Of a DNA stretch of 18,423 bases, positions 7,429 through 15,335 are shown piece after piece. The stretch is from Eubacteriales bacterium (lineage in GTDB: Bacteria > Bacillota > Clostridia > Oscillospirales > Acutalibacteraceae). The translations under genes were made by a program, and so were the position numbers. Positions within the stretch are counted from its first letter, which is position 1. Each line of letters starts with the position of its first letter. Location: NCBI GenBank assembly GCA_030529125.1, contig JAUMXP010000011.1, positions 1 to 18,423 on the forward strand, written 5' to 3'. The notes below the pieces were generated by a model. That model did not search any database and was not told the DNA's origin. It saw only the letters and a program-made list of their open reading frames with translations.

Positions 7429-9234
7429 ATGTACGCTAAATTTTTCAAACGATTTTTTGATATTGTACTTTCATTTTTAGCTTTGATTTTGCTATCATGG
7501 CTGTTTTTGATTCTTATTATTGCGATTAAAATCAATGATCCGGGTCCTGCTTTTTTCACACAGAAAAGAGTAGGTAAGAACAAAACATTCTTCAAACTTT
7601 ATAAATTCCGAACCATGAAAATGTGTACGCCTCATGACGTGCCTACGCATCAGCTCGACAACCCTGATCAGTATATTACCAAGGTAGGTAAGTTTTTAAG
7701 AAAGTCAAGTCTTGATGAGTTGCCACAGATCGTTAATATTTTTCTTGGTAAGATGAGTATCATCGGTCCTCGACCTGCGTTATGGAACCAAGACGATTTA
7801 GTTGCCGAGCGAGATAAGTATGGCGCTAATAACGTTAAGCCGGGACTTACCGGTTGGGCTCAGATTAATGGACGAGATGAGCTCGAGATTCCCGTTAAGG
7901 CTAAGCTCGACGGCGAATACGCAGAAAAACTCAGTTTCTTGTTTGATATGAAGTGTTTCTTTGGTTCTTTCATAAAAGTTGTCAAGTGTGACGGCTTTGT
8001 AGAAGGAAGAGAGAAAGAGAACATTTTTATCGTTGGTAGAAACGTTGTCAGTATATCTCCTTTTGATAACAAAATATGGCTTTCAACACCGACGATGCAT
8101 GGCGATGAACTGACATATATGAAAGAAGCGTACGATACCAATTGGATGTCAACTGTTGGTGAAAATATCAATACAGTTGAGAAGAGCATCTGTGAAAAAG
8201 TTGGTTGCAAATATGCAGTTGGTTTGTCCAGCGGTACGTCAGCGCTACACATGGCAATTAAGCTTGCGGGTGTAAAGCCTGGGGACAAAGTTTTTTGCTC
8301 AGATATGACATTTGATGCAACAGTAAACCCTGTTGTGTATGAGAAGGGTGTTCCGGTATTTATCGACACAGAGACAGATACTTGGAATATGGACCCGAAA
8401 GCTTTGGAAAAAGCATTTGAGTTGTACCCTGATGTAAAAGTTGTTGTAGTTGTTCATCTATACGGTGTGCCTGCTAAAATGGACGAAATCAAAGAGATAT
8501 GTGACCGTCATGGTGCAGTTATTGTTGAAGATGCGGCTGAGTCGCTGGGTGCTACCTATAAGGGAGTACAGACCGGTACATTTGGTGATTACAGCTGTAT
8601 ATCGTTTAATGGCAATAAGATTATCACAGGTTCATCGGGAGGTATGTTGCTGACAGATGATAAAGAAGCAGCAGACAAAGTCAGAAAATGGTCTACTCAA
8701 AGCAGAGAAGACGCACCTTGGTATCAGCACGAAGAGCTTGGCTATAACTACCGAATGAGTAACGTTATTGCAGGTGTTGTCAGAGGTCAGATACCACATC
8801 TTGAAGAACATATAGCAAGAAAAAGAGAAATCTACATGAGATACAAAGAAGGATTCAAAGATCTACCAATTACAATGAATCCTTATGATGAATTAAACAG
8901 CGTGCCTAACTTCTGGCTTAGCTGTCTGTTGATTAATAAAGACGCTATGTGTTATCAGGAGAGAACTGATACAGTTGGAAAATTCAGGACAGAAAAAGGT
9001 AAGAGTTGTCCTACAGAGATACTTGAGACACTGGCTAAATATAATGCCGAAGGCAGACCAGTATGGAAACCGATGCATATGCAGCCTATTTTCAAAGAAA
9101 ACAAGTTTGTCAGTGTAAATGGTGATATTGGTGCAGACTTGTTTGAAAGAGGATTGTGTTTGCCTAGCGACAACAAAATGACAGATAGAGAACAGGGTAT
9201 CATTATCGAGATAGTGAAAAGTTGTTTTATCTAA
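7429..9234 (+). CDS. Fusion of a phosphoglycosyl transferase and an EpsN/PglE-type aminotransferase
   Basis: A 601-residue protein joining two complete enzymes. Residues 1-193 are a monotopic phosphoglycosyl transferase (PF02397 type), which moves a phospho-sugar from a UDP-sugar to undecaprenyl phosphate. It has a re-entrant hydrophobic segment at about 10-33, KFRTMK, the catalytic Asp96-Glu97 in SSLDELPQ, IIGPRPA and GLTGWAQINGRDELE. After a linker of about 20 residues, 214-601 form a DegT-type PLP enzyme. Asp368 (VEDAAESLG) and Schiff-base Lys397 (FNGNKIITGSSGGM) are present, and WKPMHMQP and LFERGLCLPS match EpsN/PglE, which aminate UDP-4-keto-6-deoxy-GlcNAc. No internal stop, ribosome binding site or well-placed start separates the halves. 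GAGGGG precedes the ATG. The next two genes encode PglC- and PglD-like proteins. The fusion would place amination next to membrane transfer; which sugar the transferase half uses is unknown. Confidence 0.93.
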   Translation: MYAKFFKRFFDIVLSFLALILLSWLFLILIIAIKINDPGPAFFTQKRVGKNKTFFKLYKFRTMKMCTPHDVPTHQLDNPDQYITKVGKFLRKSSLDELPQIVNIFLGKMSIIGPRPALWNQDDLVAERDKYGANNVKPGLTGWAQINGRDELEIPVKAKLDGEYAEKLSFLFDMKCFFGSFIKVVKCDGFVEGREKENIFIVGRNVVSISPFDNKIWLSTPTMHGDELTYMKEAYDTNWMSTVGENINTVEKSICEKVGCKYAVGLSSGTSALHMAIKLAGVKPGDKVFCSDMTFDATVNPVVYEKGVPVFIDTETDTWNMDPKALEKAFELYPDVKVVVVVHLYGVPAKMDEIKEICDRHGAVIVEDAAESLGATYKGVQTGTFGDYSCISFNGNKIITGSSGGMLLTDDKEAADKVRKWSTQSREDAPWYQHEELGYNYRMSNVIAGVVRGQIPHLEEHIARKREIYMRYKEGFKDLPITMNPYDELNSVPNFWLSCLLINKDAMCYQERTDTVGKFRTEKGKSCPTEILETLAKYNAEGRPVWKPMHMQPIFKENKFVSVNGDIGADLFERGLCLPSDNKMTDREQGIIIEIVKSCFI

Positions 9235-9251
9235 CAACTATTGAGGGGATT

Positions 9252-9911
9252 ATGAAAAAACACAAACCTTATGGTGTTTACGAGAGGTTTATTAAACGAC
9301 CTATTGATTTTATTTGTGCATTACTTGCGCTTACAGTTTTTGGTTGGTTGTACATTATTGTTGCTATATTGGTCAGGGTGAAACTGGGTAGTCCTGTGCT
9401 TTTTAAACAGGCAAGACCGGGTAAAAACGAAAAGATATTCAATCTTTACAAATTTCGCACCATGACTAACGAAACGGATGAAAACGGAAAGTTGTTGCCT
9501 GATGATGTAAGACTCACAAAGTTTGGCAGATTTTTGCGCAAGACATCACTTGATGAACTGCCAGAAGCTATCAATATCCTGAAAGGTGATATGAGCGTTG
9601 TCGGCCCAAGACCACTGCTTGTTGAGTATCTTGAAAGATACAACGAGGAACAAAAACGCAGACACGAAGTGCGACCAGGACTATCGGGTTATGCTCAGGT
9701 GCATGGTAGAAATGCAGTGAGCTGGGAAGATAAATTCAAGATGGATGTGCATTACGTCGATAACATCACTTTCATAGGTGATGTGAAAATTATTTTCGAT
9801 ACAGTTTTGAAAGCTTTTGTCAAGCAAGAGGGAATAAATTCTCAAACAAGCGTTACAATGGAAGTGTTCAATGGAACACAAGAGAACGACAAAGAAACGG
9901 TGGAAGTATGA
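9252..9911 (+). CDS. pglC: PglC/EpsL-type phosphoglycosyl transferase
   Basis: A 219-residue monotopic membrane enzyme that starts glycan assembly on undecaprenyl phosphate. The single re-entrant hydrophobic segment spans about 17-43. KFRTMTNETDENG, the catalytic Asp101-Glu102 in TSLDELPE, DMSVVGPRPLLVEYL and RPGLSGYAQVHGRNAVSWEDKF follow, and the end (VTMEVFNG) closely resembles Campylobacter PglC and B. subtilis EpsL as I remember them. Those enzymes use UDP-diacetylbacillosamine (PglC; proposed for EpsL). GAGGGG lies just before the ATG at 9252; an upstream frame extension into the previous gene is not needed. It starts 17 bases after the fused gene and overlaps the next gene by 4 bases (ATGA). 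This is the second such transferase in a row. Confidence 0.93.
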   Translation: MKKHKPYGVYERFIKRPIDFICALLALTVFGWLYIIVAILVRVKLGSPVLFKQARPGKNEKIFNLYKFRTMTNETDENGKLLPDDVRLTKFGRFLRKTSLDELPEAINILKGDMSVVGPRPLLVEYLERYNEEQKRRHEVRPGLSGYAQVHGRNAVSWEDKFKMDVHYVDNITFIGDVKIIFDTVLKAFVKQEGINSQTSVTMEVFNGTQENDKETVEV

Positions 9912-10510
9912 AAAAAATAGTTATTATTGGTGCTAGCGGGCACGGCAAAGTGGTTGCCGATATAGCTAGACTTAATGGTTATGATGAAATCGTTTTTTTA
10001 GATGATGTTAATACTGGAAAATGTTGCGGATATCCTGTTGTAGGAAACAGTGAAGCAATAGATACGATTAATGAAGATATTTTTGTAGCTATTGGCAATG
10101 CTGAAGTTAGAGAACGTATATTTAATAGACTTGAAGAAAAAAACAAAAGCATTGCAACTCTTATCCATCCTAATGCAGTGATTGGTGATAAAGTCAACAT
10201 TGGTGTTGGAACGGTTGTTATGGCCGGTGCTATTATTAATCCTTGTACTGAAATCGGTAAGGGTTGTATAATAAACACCTCTTCATCGGTAGATCATGAT
10301 AATAAAATAGGAAACTTTGTTCATGTTGCTGTTGGCGCACATCTGTGTGGAACAGTGACTGTTGGTAGTAAAACATGGATAGGTGCAGGAGCTACAGTAA
10401 TCAATAATACCAGTATTTGTTCTGAATGTATTATTGGGTCTGGTGCTGTTGTAGTTAATAAGATTGATGATAGTGGAACATACATTGGGGTACCAGCAAG
10501 TAAGAAATAG
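9908..10510 (+). CDS. pglD: PglD/EpsM-type sugar O/N-acetyltransferase
   Basis: A 200-residue left-handed beta-helix acetyltransferase that would put an acetyl group from acetyl-CoA on the 4-amino group of UDP-4-amino-4,6-dideoxy-GlcNAc, giving UDP-diacetylbacillosamine. The N-terminal Rossmann-like part starts IIGASGHGKVVADIA, as in PglD. His130 in SSSVDHDNKIG corresponds to the catalytic base of PglD. The hexapeptide repeats run from about 88 to 190 and end in YIGVPASKK. The start ATG overlaps the stop of the upstream phosphoglycosyl transferase (ATGA), a sign of coupled translation. With the upstream dehydratase and aminotransferase it completes the bacillosamine set. The length matches the family. 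Confidence 0.92.
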   Translation: MKKIVIIGASGHGKVVADIARLNGYDEIVFLDDVNTGKCCGYPVVGNSEAIDTINEDIFVAIGNAEVRERIFNRLEEKNKSIATLIHPNAVIGDKVNIGVGTVVMAGAIINPCTEIGKGCIINTSSSVDHDNKIGNFVHVAVGAHLCGTVTVGSKTWIGAGATVINNTSICSECIIGSGAVVVNKIDDSGTYIGVPASKK

Positions 10511-10571
10511 AGATATTAGGTTAGATTTTTAGCAACTAAGAATTGTGATAGTTCAGCCGTTGGGGGATAAG

Positions 10572-11717
10572 ATGAGCAAGAATAAAAGAGCGTTGATGTT
10601 GGCATCGGTAGCCTCTATGATACTTCAGTTTAATGAAGATAATATTAAAATTCTGAATGATTTGGGATATCAGGTAGATGTTGCCGCTAACTTTAAATTT
10701 GGAAGTGCTTTAAGTCAAGAAAAAATAGATAAGTACAGGAAAGATTTATACAACAGGGGAACGAAAGTAAACAATCTCACTATTCCGCGAAGCATATTTA
10801 GTATCAAGAATATTTTAGGTTCCTACAAAGAGCTGAAAAAGATTATTAAGCAAAACGATTATGATTTGGTTCACTGTCATTCTCCTATTGGTGGTGTACT
10901 TTGCAGATTGGCTTGTAGAAAGGCACGAAAAAAAGGAACAAAAGTCATCTATACCGCACATGGTTTTCATTTTTTCAAAGGTGCTTCTAAAGCTGCATGG
11001 GCGATTTATTATCCGATTGAAAAGTTTTGTTCCAGATTTACGGATACTCTTATTACGATAAATAAAGAAGACTACGAGAGAGCAAAATCTTTTAAAGCTA
11101 AAAAAGTTGAGTATGTTCCCGGAATTGGCGTTCATACTGAAGAATTTAGGAATGTGGATTGTTCACGTGAGGACTTGAGAACAGAGTTCGGGTTTGAAAA
11201 AGACGATTTTGTTTTTATGAGTGTCGGACAGCTGTCTGTCAGAAAAAACCATGAAGTAGCTATTAAGGCTCTGTCTAGGATTAAAGACGAAAGAGTAAAA
11301 TATTTACTTGTAGGTTTTGGTGAATTGGAAGAACATCTCAAGGATCTGGTTTCTCAGCTTAGCTTAGAAAACAGGGTGGTTTTTGCGGGATTTAGAAACG
11401 ATATAAAAGAGTTGCTTCACGCGGTGGACGCTTTTGTGTTTCCTAGTTTACAGGAAGGTTTGCCGGTTTCTTTGATGGAGGCTATGGCTGCAGGGTTACC
11501 TGTTGTATGCAGTGAAATACGTGGAAACACTGATTTGCTTGAAGGAACAGGCGGCGGATATATGTATGGTTGCTATGATGTAGATGATTTTGCTCATGGT
11601 ATGGGAAAAATCGTAAATGAAGACCCGCCAAAAATGGGTGAAATCAACATAGAAACCATGAAAAAATTTGATATTAATGTAGTCAATTCAGAAATGTATA
11701 GAATATATACAATGTAG
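10572..11717 (+). CDS. GT4 glycosyltransferase, EpsD-like
   Basis: A 381-residue retaining glycosyltransferase of the GT-B fold, expected to act at the cytoplasmic membrane face on the lipid-linked sugar. The N-terminal MLASVASMILQFNEDNI and DYDLVHCHSPIGGVLCR segments resemble EpsD and related Firmicute enzymes. The C-terminal donor-binding half has SVGQLSVRKNHE and the family E-x7-E pair Glu295 and Glu303 (EGLPVSLMEAMAAGLPVV). The chosen start is the ATG at 10572, with a GGGGG stretch 5 bases upstream; a longer frame to 10545 has no binding site. A 61-base gap separates it from the acetyltransferase gene. Donor and acceptor sugars cannot be read from sequence, but its place after the initiating enzymes suggests the second sugar. 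Confidence 0.9.
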   Translation: MSKNKRALMLASVASMILQFNEDNIKILNDLGYQVDVAANFKFGSALSQEKIDKYRKDLYNRGTKVNNLTIPRSIFSIKNILGSYKELKKIIKQNDYDLVHCHSPIGGVLCRLACRKARKKGTKVIYTAHGFHFFKGASKAAWAIYYPIEKFCSRFTDTLITINKEDYERAKSFKAKKVEYVPGIGVHTEEFRNVDCSREDLRTEFGFEKDDFVFMSVGQLSVRKNHEVAIKALSRIKDERVKYLLVGFGELEEHLKDLVSQLSLENRVVFAGFRNDIKELLHAVDAFVFPSLQEGLPVSLMEAMAAGLPVVCSEIRGNTDLLEGTGGGYMYGCYDVDDFAHGMGKIVNEDPPKMGEINIETMKKFDINVVNSEMYRIYTM

Positions 11718-11769
11718 CATTGTAATAGTTTAAGTTTAGAATAAAGTTAAATAGCAAGGGGATAAGGTT

Positions 11770-11889
11770 ATGTCATTAGCACTTTATAACAAATTAATTA
11801 ATGGAACAGAGTCGATTTCACTTGTAGGACTTGGATATGTTGGTATGCCGATCGCGGTTGCTTTTGCAAACAAAGGCATCAAAGCTTAG
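11770..11889 (+). pseudogene. wbpA: 5' stub of a UDP-GlcNAc 6-dehydrogenase (wbpA type)
   Basis: An open frame of 39 codons starts with ATG after a good AGGGGA site and reads MSLALYNKLINGTESISLVG, then LGYVGMPIAVAFANKGIKA and TAG. The GLGYVGMPIA Rossmann motif and the preceding YNKLINGTESIS segment are those of nucleotide-sugar 6-dehydrogenases, proteins of roughly 400 residues or more. The expected next residues (V-I-G) appear in another frame at 11889-11897 (GTT ATT GGA), as if five bases (GCTTA, 11884-11888) had been added; after that all similarity ends and the next gene begins. No remainder of the dehydrogenase is seen in the window. WbpA makes UDP-GlcNAcA, the substrate of the WbpB/E/D enzymes encoded just downstream. 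A functional 39-residue peptide is unlikely but cannot be excluded. Confidence 0.85.
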
Positions 11890-11904
11890 TTATTGGAGAC
11901 TGTA

Positions 11905-13059
11905 ATGGCTAATAAGAAAAAACTTCTCTATATCACAAGATATTCACTTCATCAGGAATTCAACTTAAAAAAGAAATTTGACGGACAGCTTAACGCCTTT
12001 TCTAATTTGGGATTCGATGTTTATTACATCGGTTTTGATGAAAAGCACTTGTATTTGATTAATAACGGCGAGAAAAAGATATTAGGAAAAACACATTTTT
12101 GTTTTCCATCATACCTACATACGCTGTTTTATAACGATTTGCACAAGGCTGCAATAAAAGCTATCAAAGTAGAAAAATTTGATTATATTTATTGGAGAGC
12201 TGCACCGCTGTGGGGCTCAAGCTGTAAAGTTGCAGAGAGTATAAAATCAATAGGTGCAAAGCTTATATATGAAATACCGACCTTTCCACAGCAAAAGGAA
12301 GCGCATCTAAACGGATTGCGTAAACTGTTCTCGGTATATTCTGAGAGATTTAGCAATAAGTTTAATTCACTGGTTGATTACTACGTTTTGATTGGTGAAG
12401 ATGCAGGTGGACAGTATAGGGGTAAGCCTGCTATCAATATCGAAAACGGTATTGATGTTAATGGCGTGCCTGTAAGAACACCTAAAAATGATAGCGAAGA
12501 GATACATCTGCTGGCACTTGCGTCAATGAGCTATTGGCATGGTTACGATAGGATTATCAATTCACTTGCTCAATATAAGGAGGACAGAAAAGTTATCATC
12601 CATATGGTTGGTGGTAATGATGGCGGTTGCCTTGAAGAGTGGCGTGAATTGTCCAAAAAATTGGGAGTCAGTGAAAATGTTATTTTTCATGGTCCGTTGT
12701 CAGGTGCGCAGCTTGATGAGATGTTCGATTTATGTGATTTAGGAGTTAATTCCCTCGCTATGTACAGAAAAGACTTTGCAGTTACAATGGAACTCAAAGC
12801 CAGGGAATATATAGCTAGAGGTTTACCGTTTGTTTGTGCGGTAGAGGATCCCGGATTTGCTGATATAAAAGATGCTATGTGGTTGAGAATCCCAAACGAT
12901 GATAGCATACCGAATATGCAGGAGATAATTGATTTTACACTCAAAATGAAGCATGACAGTCTACATACAGAAAAGCTCAGAGTTCTTGCACAAAGTAGGC
13001 TGACATGGGAAGAACAGCATAAAAAGATATTTGACATTGTAGGAGGTAATGGAATATGA
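11905..13059 (+). CDS. GT4-like glycosyltransferase
   Basis: A 384-residue putative GT-B glycosyltransferase. The N-terminal half (LLYITRYSLHQ, then YIYWRAAPLWGS and IYEIPTFPQQ) is typical of exopolysaccharide transferases that resemble GT4. The C-terminal half has IENGIDV, MSYWHGYDRII, VIFHGPLSG and MELKAREYIARGLPFV, where the last corresponds to the donor-site region; a strict E-x7-E pair is not obvious there. The start is the ATG at 11905, with GGAG (11895-11898) 6 bases upstream. A TTG at 11893 overlaps that site and is rejected. The ribosome binding site lies in the frameshifted tail of the wbpA stub. The stop overlaps the next start by 4 bases (ATGA). The sugar specificity is unknown. 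Confidence 0.85.
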   Translation: MANKKKLLYITRYSLHQEFNLKKKFDGQLNAFSNLGFDVYYIGFDEKHLYLINNGEKKILGKTHFCFPSYLHTLFYNDLHKAAIKAIKVEKFDYIYWRAAPLWGSSCKVAESIKSIGAKLIYEIPTFPQQKEAHLNGLRKLFSVYSERFSNKFNSLVDYYVLIGEDAGGQYRGKPAINIENGIDVNGVPVRTPKNDSEEIHLLALASMSYWHGYDRIINSLAQYKEDRKVIIHMVGGNDGGCLEEWRELSKKLGVSENVIFHGPLSGAQLDEMFDLCDLGVNSLAMYRKDFAVTMELKAREYIARGLPFVCAVEDPGFADIKDAMWLRIPNDDSIPNMQEIIDFTLKMKHDSLHTEKLRVLAQSRLTWEEQHKKIFDIVGGNGI

Positions 13060-14138
13060 AATATGCATTGATAGGATGCGGTCGTATAGCAGTAAACCAT
13101 GTGAAAGCTGTTGTTAACAATGGTTTGGAATTTGTAGCTGCGTGTGATATTTCATTGGAAAATATTGATATCCTTTTTGATAAAACCAATTACGAAAACA
13201 GAGATCAAGTAAAAAGATATACATCATACAAAGAAATGATAGCAGAAAATGATGATCTTGAGCTGATAGCTATTGCTACCTCTAGTGGTGATCATGCGCA
13301 GATTGCTCTGTATTGTATTGAACACGGAATAAACCTGATTATCGAAAAACCAATCGCTATGAGTATGGCTGACGCAGAGGAGATAATTAAGAGAAGCCGT
13401 GAAAAGGGCGTTAAGGTTAGTGCTTGTCATCAGAACAGAATTAATATTGCAGTTCAAAAAACAATCAAGGCTATCGAAGACGGAAGATTCGGAAAACTGT
13501 CTCATGGTTCTATCCATGTGCGTTGGAACAGAAACAAGGAGTATTATGACCAAGCTCCATGGCGTGGCACCTGGGCAGAAGACGGCGGTTGTTTAATGAA
13601 CCAGTGTATTCACGGAATTGATTTGTTGCGTTGGTTTATGGGTAACGAGGTCGATACCGTGTACGGAGTAACAAGACAGCAGGAACACGATTATCTGGAG
13701 GCAGAAGATGTCGGAATGGCTGTGATTACTTTTAAAAACGGTGCTGTTGCCACTATTGAAGGTACAACAAATGTTTACCCAAGTAATCTAGAAGAAACTC
13801 TATTCATTTTTGGAGAGACAGGCACAGTAAAACTCGGTGGCACATCCACCAACAATATCGACGTCTGGAATTTTGCTGATGAACAGGAATCAGATGCTGA
13901 AAACAGAGGCTTAAAGGAAGTTACCAGTAACGTTTACGGAAATGGTCACACACGCCTGTATGCTGATGTTATTGAAGCAATCAAAGATGACAGAGAGCCA
14001 TATGTTGATGCGGTTGCCGGCAGAAATGCACTTGAGCTAGTTTTAGCTATATACAAGAGTATGCAAACAGGTTTACCTGTTAAATTGCCACTACAGGATT
14101 TTGCAAGTGTAGATATGGCAGGAACTTTTGGTAAGTAA
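13056..14138 (+). CDS. wbpB: UDP-GlcNAcA 3-dehydrogenase, WbpB/WlbA family (Gfo/Idh/MocA)
   Basis: A 360-residue NAD-dependent oxidoreductase expected to oxidise C3 of UDP-N-acetyl-glucosaminuronic acid, giving the 3-keto sugar for amination. The N-terminal GCGRIA (7-12) binds NAD. Lys98 in the EKP motif and His186 in DGGCLMNQCIHGIDLLRW match the catalytic pair and the very characteristic segment of WlbA/WbpB. The start overlaps the preceding stop (ATGA), with GGAGG about 8 bases upstream. The aminotransferase that would use its product follows 15 bases downstream, and the acetyltransferase comes after that, an order that supports the assignment. In WlbA-type enzymes 2-oxoglutarate recycles the cofactor; whether that holds here is inference. 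Confidence 0.9.
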   Translation: MKYALIGCGRIAVNHVKAVVNNGLEFVAACDISLENIDILFDKTNYENRDQVKRYTSYKEMIAENDDLELIAIATSSGDHAQIALYCIEHGINLIIEKPIAMSMADAEEIIKRSREKGVKVSACHQNRINIAVQKTIKAIEDGRFGKLSHGSIHVRWNRNKEYYDQAPWRGTWAEDGGCLMNQCIHGIDLLRWFMGNEVDTVYGVTRQQEHDYLEAEDVGMAVITFKNGAVATIEGTTNVYPSNLEETLFIFGETGTVKLGGTSTNNIDVWNFADEQESDAENRGLKEVTSNVYGNGHTRLYADVIEAIKDDREPYVDAVAGRNALELVLAIYKSMQTGLPVKLPLQDFASVDMAGTFGK

Positions 14139-14153
14139 TTACGGAGGTAAAAT

Positions 14154-15335
14154 ATGAACGTCCAACTAATGAACGTAAAAAGACAACACGAGATGTATGC
14201 GAGTGAATACGAAGAGGCTGCTTTAAAAGTACTCAGATCAGGTCAATATATTGGAGGAGCCGAGGTAACAGCTTTTGAAGAAGAGTTTGCTGCCTATGAG
14301 GGTGCTAAGTACGGAATTTCGTGTGCGAACGGAACAGATGCAATAGTACTTGCGCTCAGAGCATTGGGTGTTGGAGAAGGAGACGAGGTAATTACTGTTT
14401 CGTGGACTTTTTTTGCAACAGCCGAGAGTATCAGCGCTGTTGGGGCTACTCCTGTCTTTGTTGATGTTTGTGAGGATTCGTATTGTATGAATCCAAAGCT
14501 GGTGGAAGCAGCTATTACAGATAAAACAAAGGTTGTGTTGCCGGTTCATTTCTATGGACAAAGCTGCAATATGGACGAGATCAGAAGAATTTGTAAGAAG
14601 CATAATCTGTATCTTGTGATAGACTGTGCACAATCTACAGGCACTCAGTACAAAGGCTCAAGAAAAGATACTTTGGGTGATGTATCATGTTTCTCGTTCT
14701 TTCCTACAAAAAACTTAGGTGCAGCAGGAGATGGTGGTATTGTTTTAACAGACAATGAGGACATCGCCAGAATTTGCAGATCTCTTAAGGTTCATGGTTC
14801 AGGAGAAAACGGTCTGTGGGCACTTAGGCAAGAGTATGAAAAAGCAGGTAAAAGCTTACCTGAGAATCTTCCGCTAGGTACAACAAAGCACTATAACTAT
14901 CTGATTGGTTATAACTCACGATTAGATGCTATTCAGGCTGCAATTTTAAGGTGCAAGCTGTTGCATATGGATGAGTTTGTTGAGGGCAGAAGAAAGCGTG
15001 CAGATATTTATAACGAAAGCTTAAAATCGACAGGATACACTCTGCCTGATGAAATGGAATACTCCAGACATTCTTATTACATATACGCATTGAAGCATGA
15101 TAATGCCTGTGAAATTGTGAAGATACTTCAGGAAAAGGGAATTGGTTGCGGAACTTACTATCCAGTGCCGCTGCACTTACAGGGTGCTTTTGCAAAGCTT
15201 GGATACAAAGAGGGAGACCTGCCAGTGACAGAAAAGCTGAGCAAGACAACATTTGCGATCCCTGTTTTTCCTGAGATGACAGATGAAGAACAGGAATATG
15301 TGATTAATGCTTTAAAGGAGATAGAAAATGTCTAA
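14154..15335 (+). CDS. wbpE: UDP-3-keto-GlcNAcA aminotransferase, WbpE/WlbC family
   Basis: A 393-residue DegT-type PLP enzyme that would aminate C3 of UDP-3-keto-GlcNAcA, with glutamate as donor, to give UDP-GlcNAc(3NH2)A. Asp157 in VIDCAQSTG should hold the PLP ring nitrogen, and Lys186 in FSFFPTKNLGAAGDGG should be the Schiff-base lysine; this FFPTKNLGA(A/Y)GDGG form is typical of WbpE and its 3-amino relatives. GGAGG lies 6 bases before the ATG. It sits between the WbpB and WbpD homologues, with an 8-base overlap at its 3' end. It is the third PLP sugar aminotransferase in the window and clearly different from the SpsC-like one and the EpsN-like domain. QdtB/FdtB-type 3-aminotransferases are the main alternative, but the neighbours favour WbpE. 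Confidence 0.9.
   Translation: MNVQLMNVKRQHEMYASEYEEAALKVLRSGQYIGGAEVTAFEEEFAAYEGAKYGISCANGTDAIVLALRALGVGEGDEVITVSWTFFATAESISAVGATPVFVDVCEDSYCMNPKLVEAAITDKTKVVLPVHFYGQSCNMDEIRRICKKHNLYLVIDCAQSTGTQYKGSRKDTLGDVSCFSFFPTKNLGAAGDGGIVLTDNEDIARICRSLKVHGSGENGLWALRQEYEKAGKSLPENLPLGTTKHYNYLIGYNSRLDAIQAAILRCKLLHMDEFVEGRRKRADIYNESLKSTGYTLPDEMEYSRHSYYIYALKHDNACEIVKILQEKGIGCGTYYPVPLHLQGAFAKLGYKEGDLPVTEKLSKTTFAIPVFPEMTDEEQEYVINALKEIENV

Noticed and set aside
7860..8369. Long open frame on the minus strand (169 codons) inside the fused gene
   Set aside because: It lies antisense to an intact catalytic gene, has no ribosome binding site and no recognisable motif; it is a shadow of the codon bias of the real gene.
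11718..11769. Possible promoter or terminator before the wbpA stub
   Set aside because: It is AT-rich spacer without a paired -35/-10 or a GC stem; the operon most likely reads through.
11770..11889. Stub as a genuine 39-residue small protein
   Set aside because: The sequence is an excellent match to the first residues of nucleotide-sugar dehydrogenases and stops in the middle of the Rossmann fold, with a frameshifted continuation.
12687..13100. Minus-strand frame of 137 codons across the glycosyltransferase/wbpB junction
   Set aside because: It is antisense to two well-supported overlapping genes, with a Cys/Ser-rich composition and no family signature.
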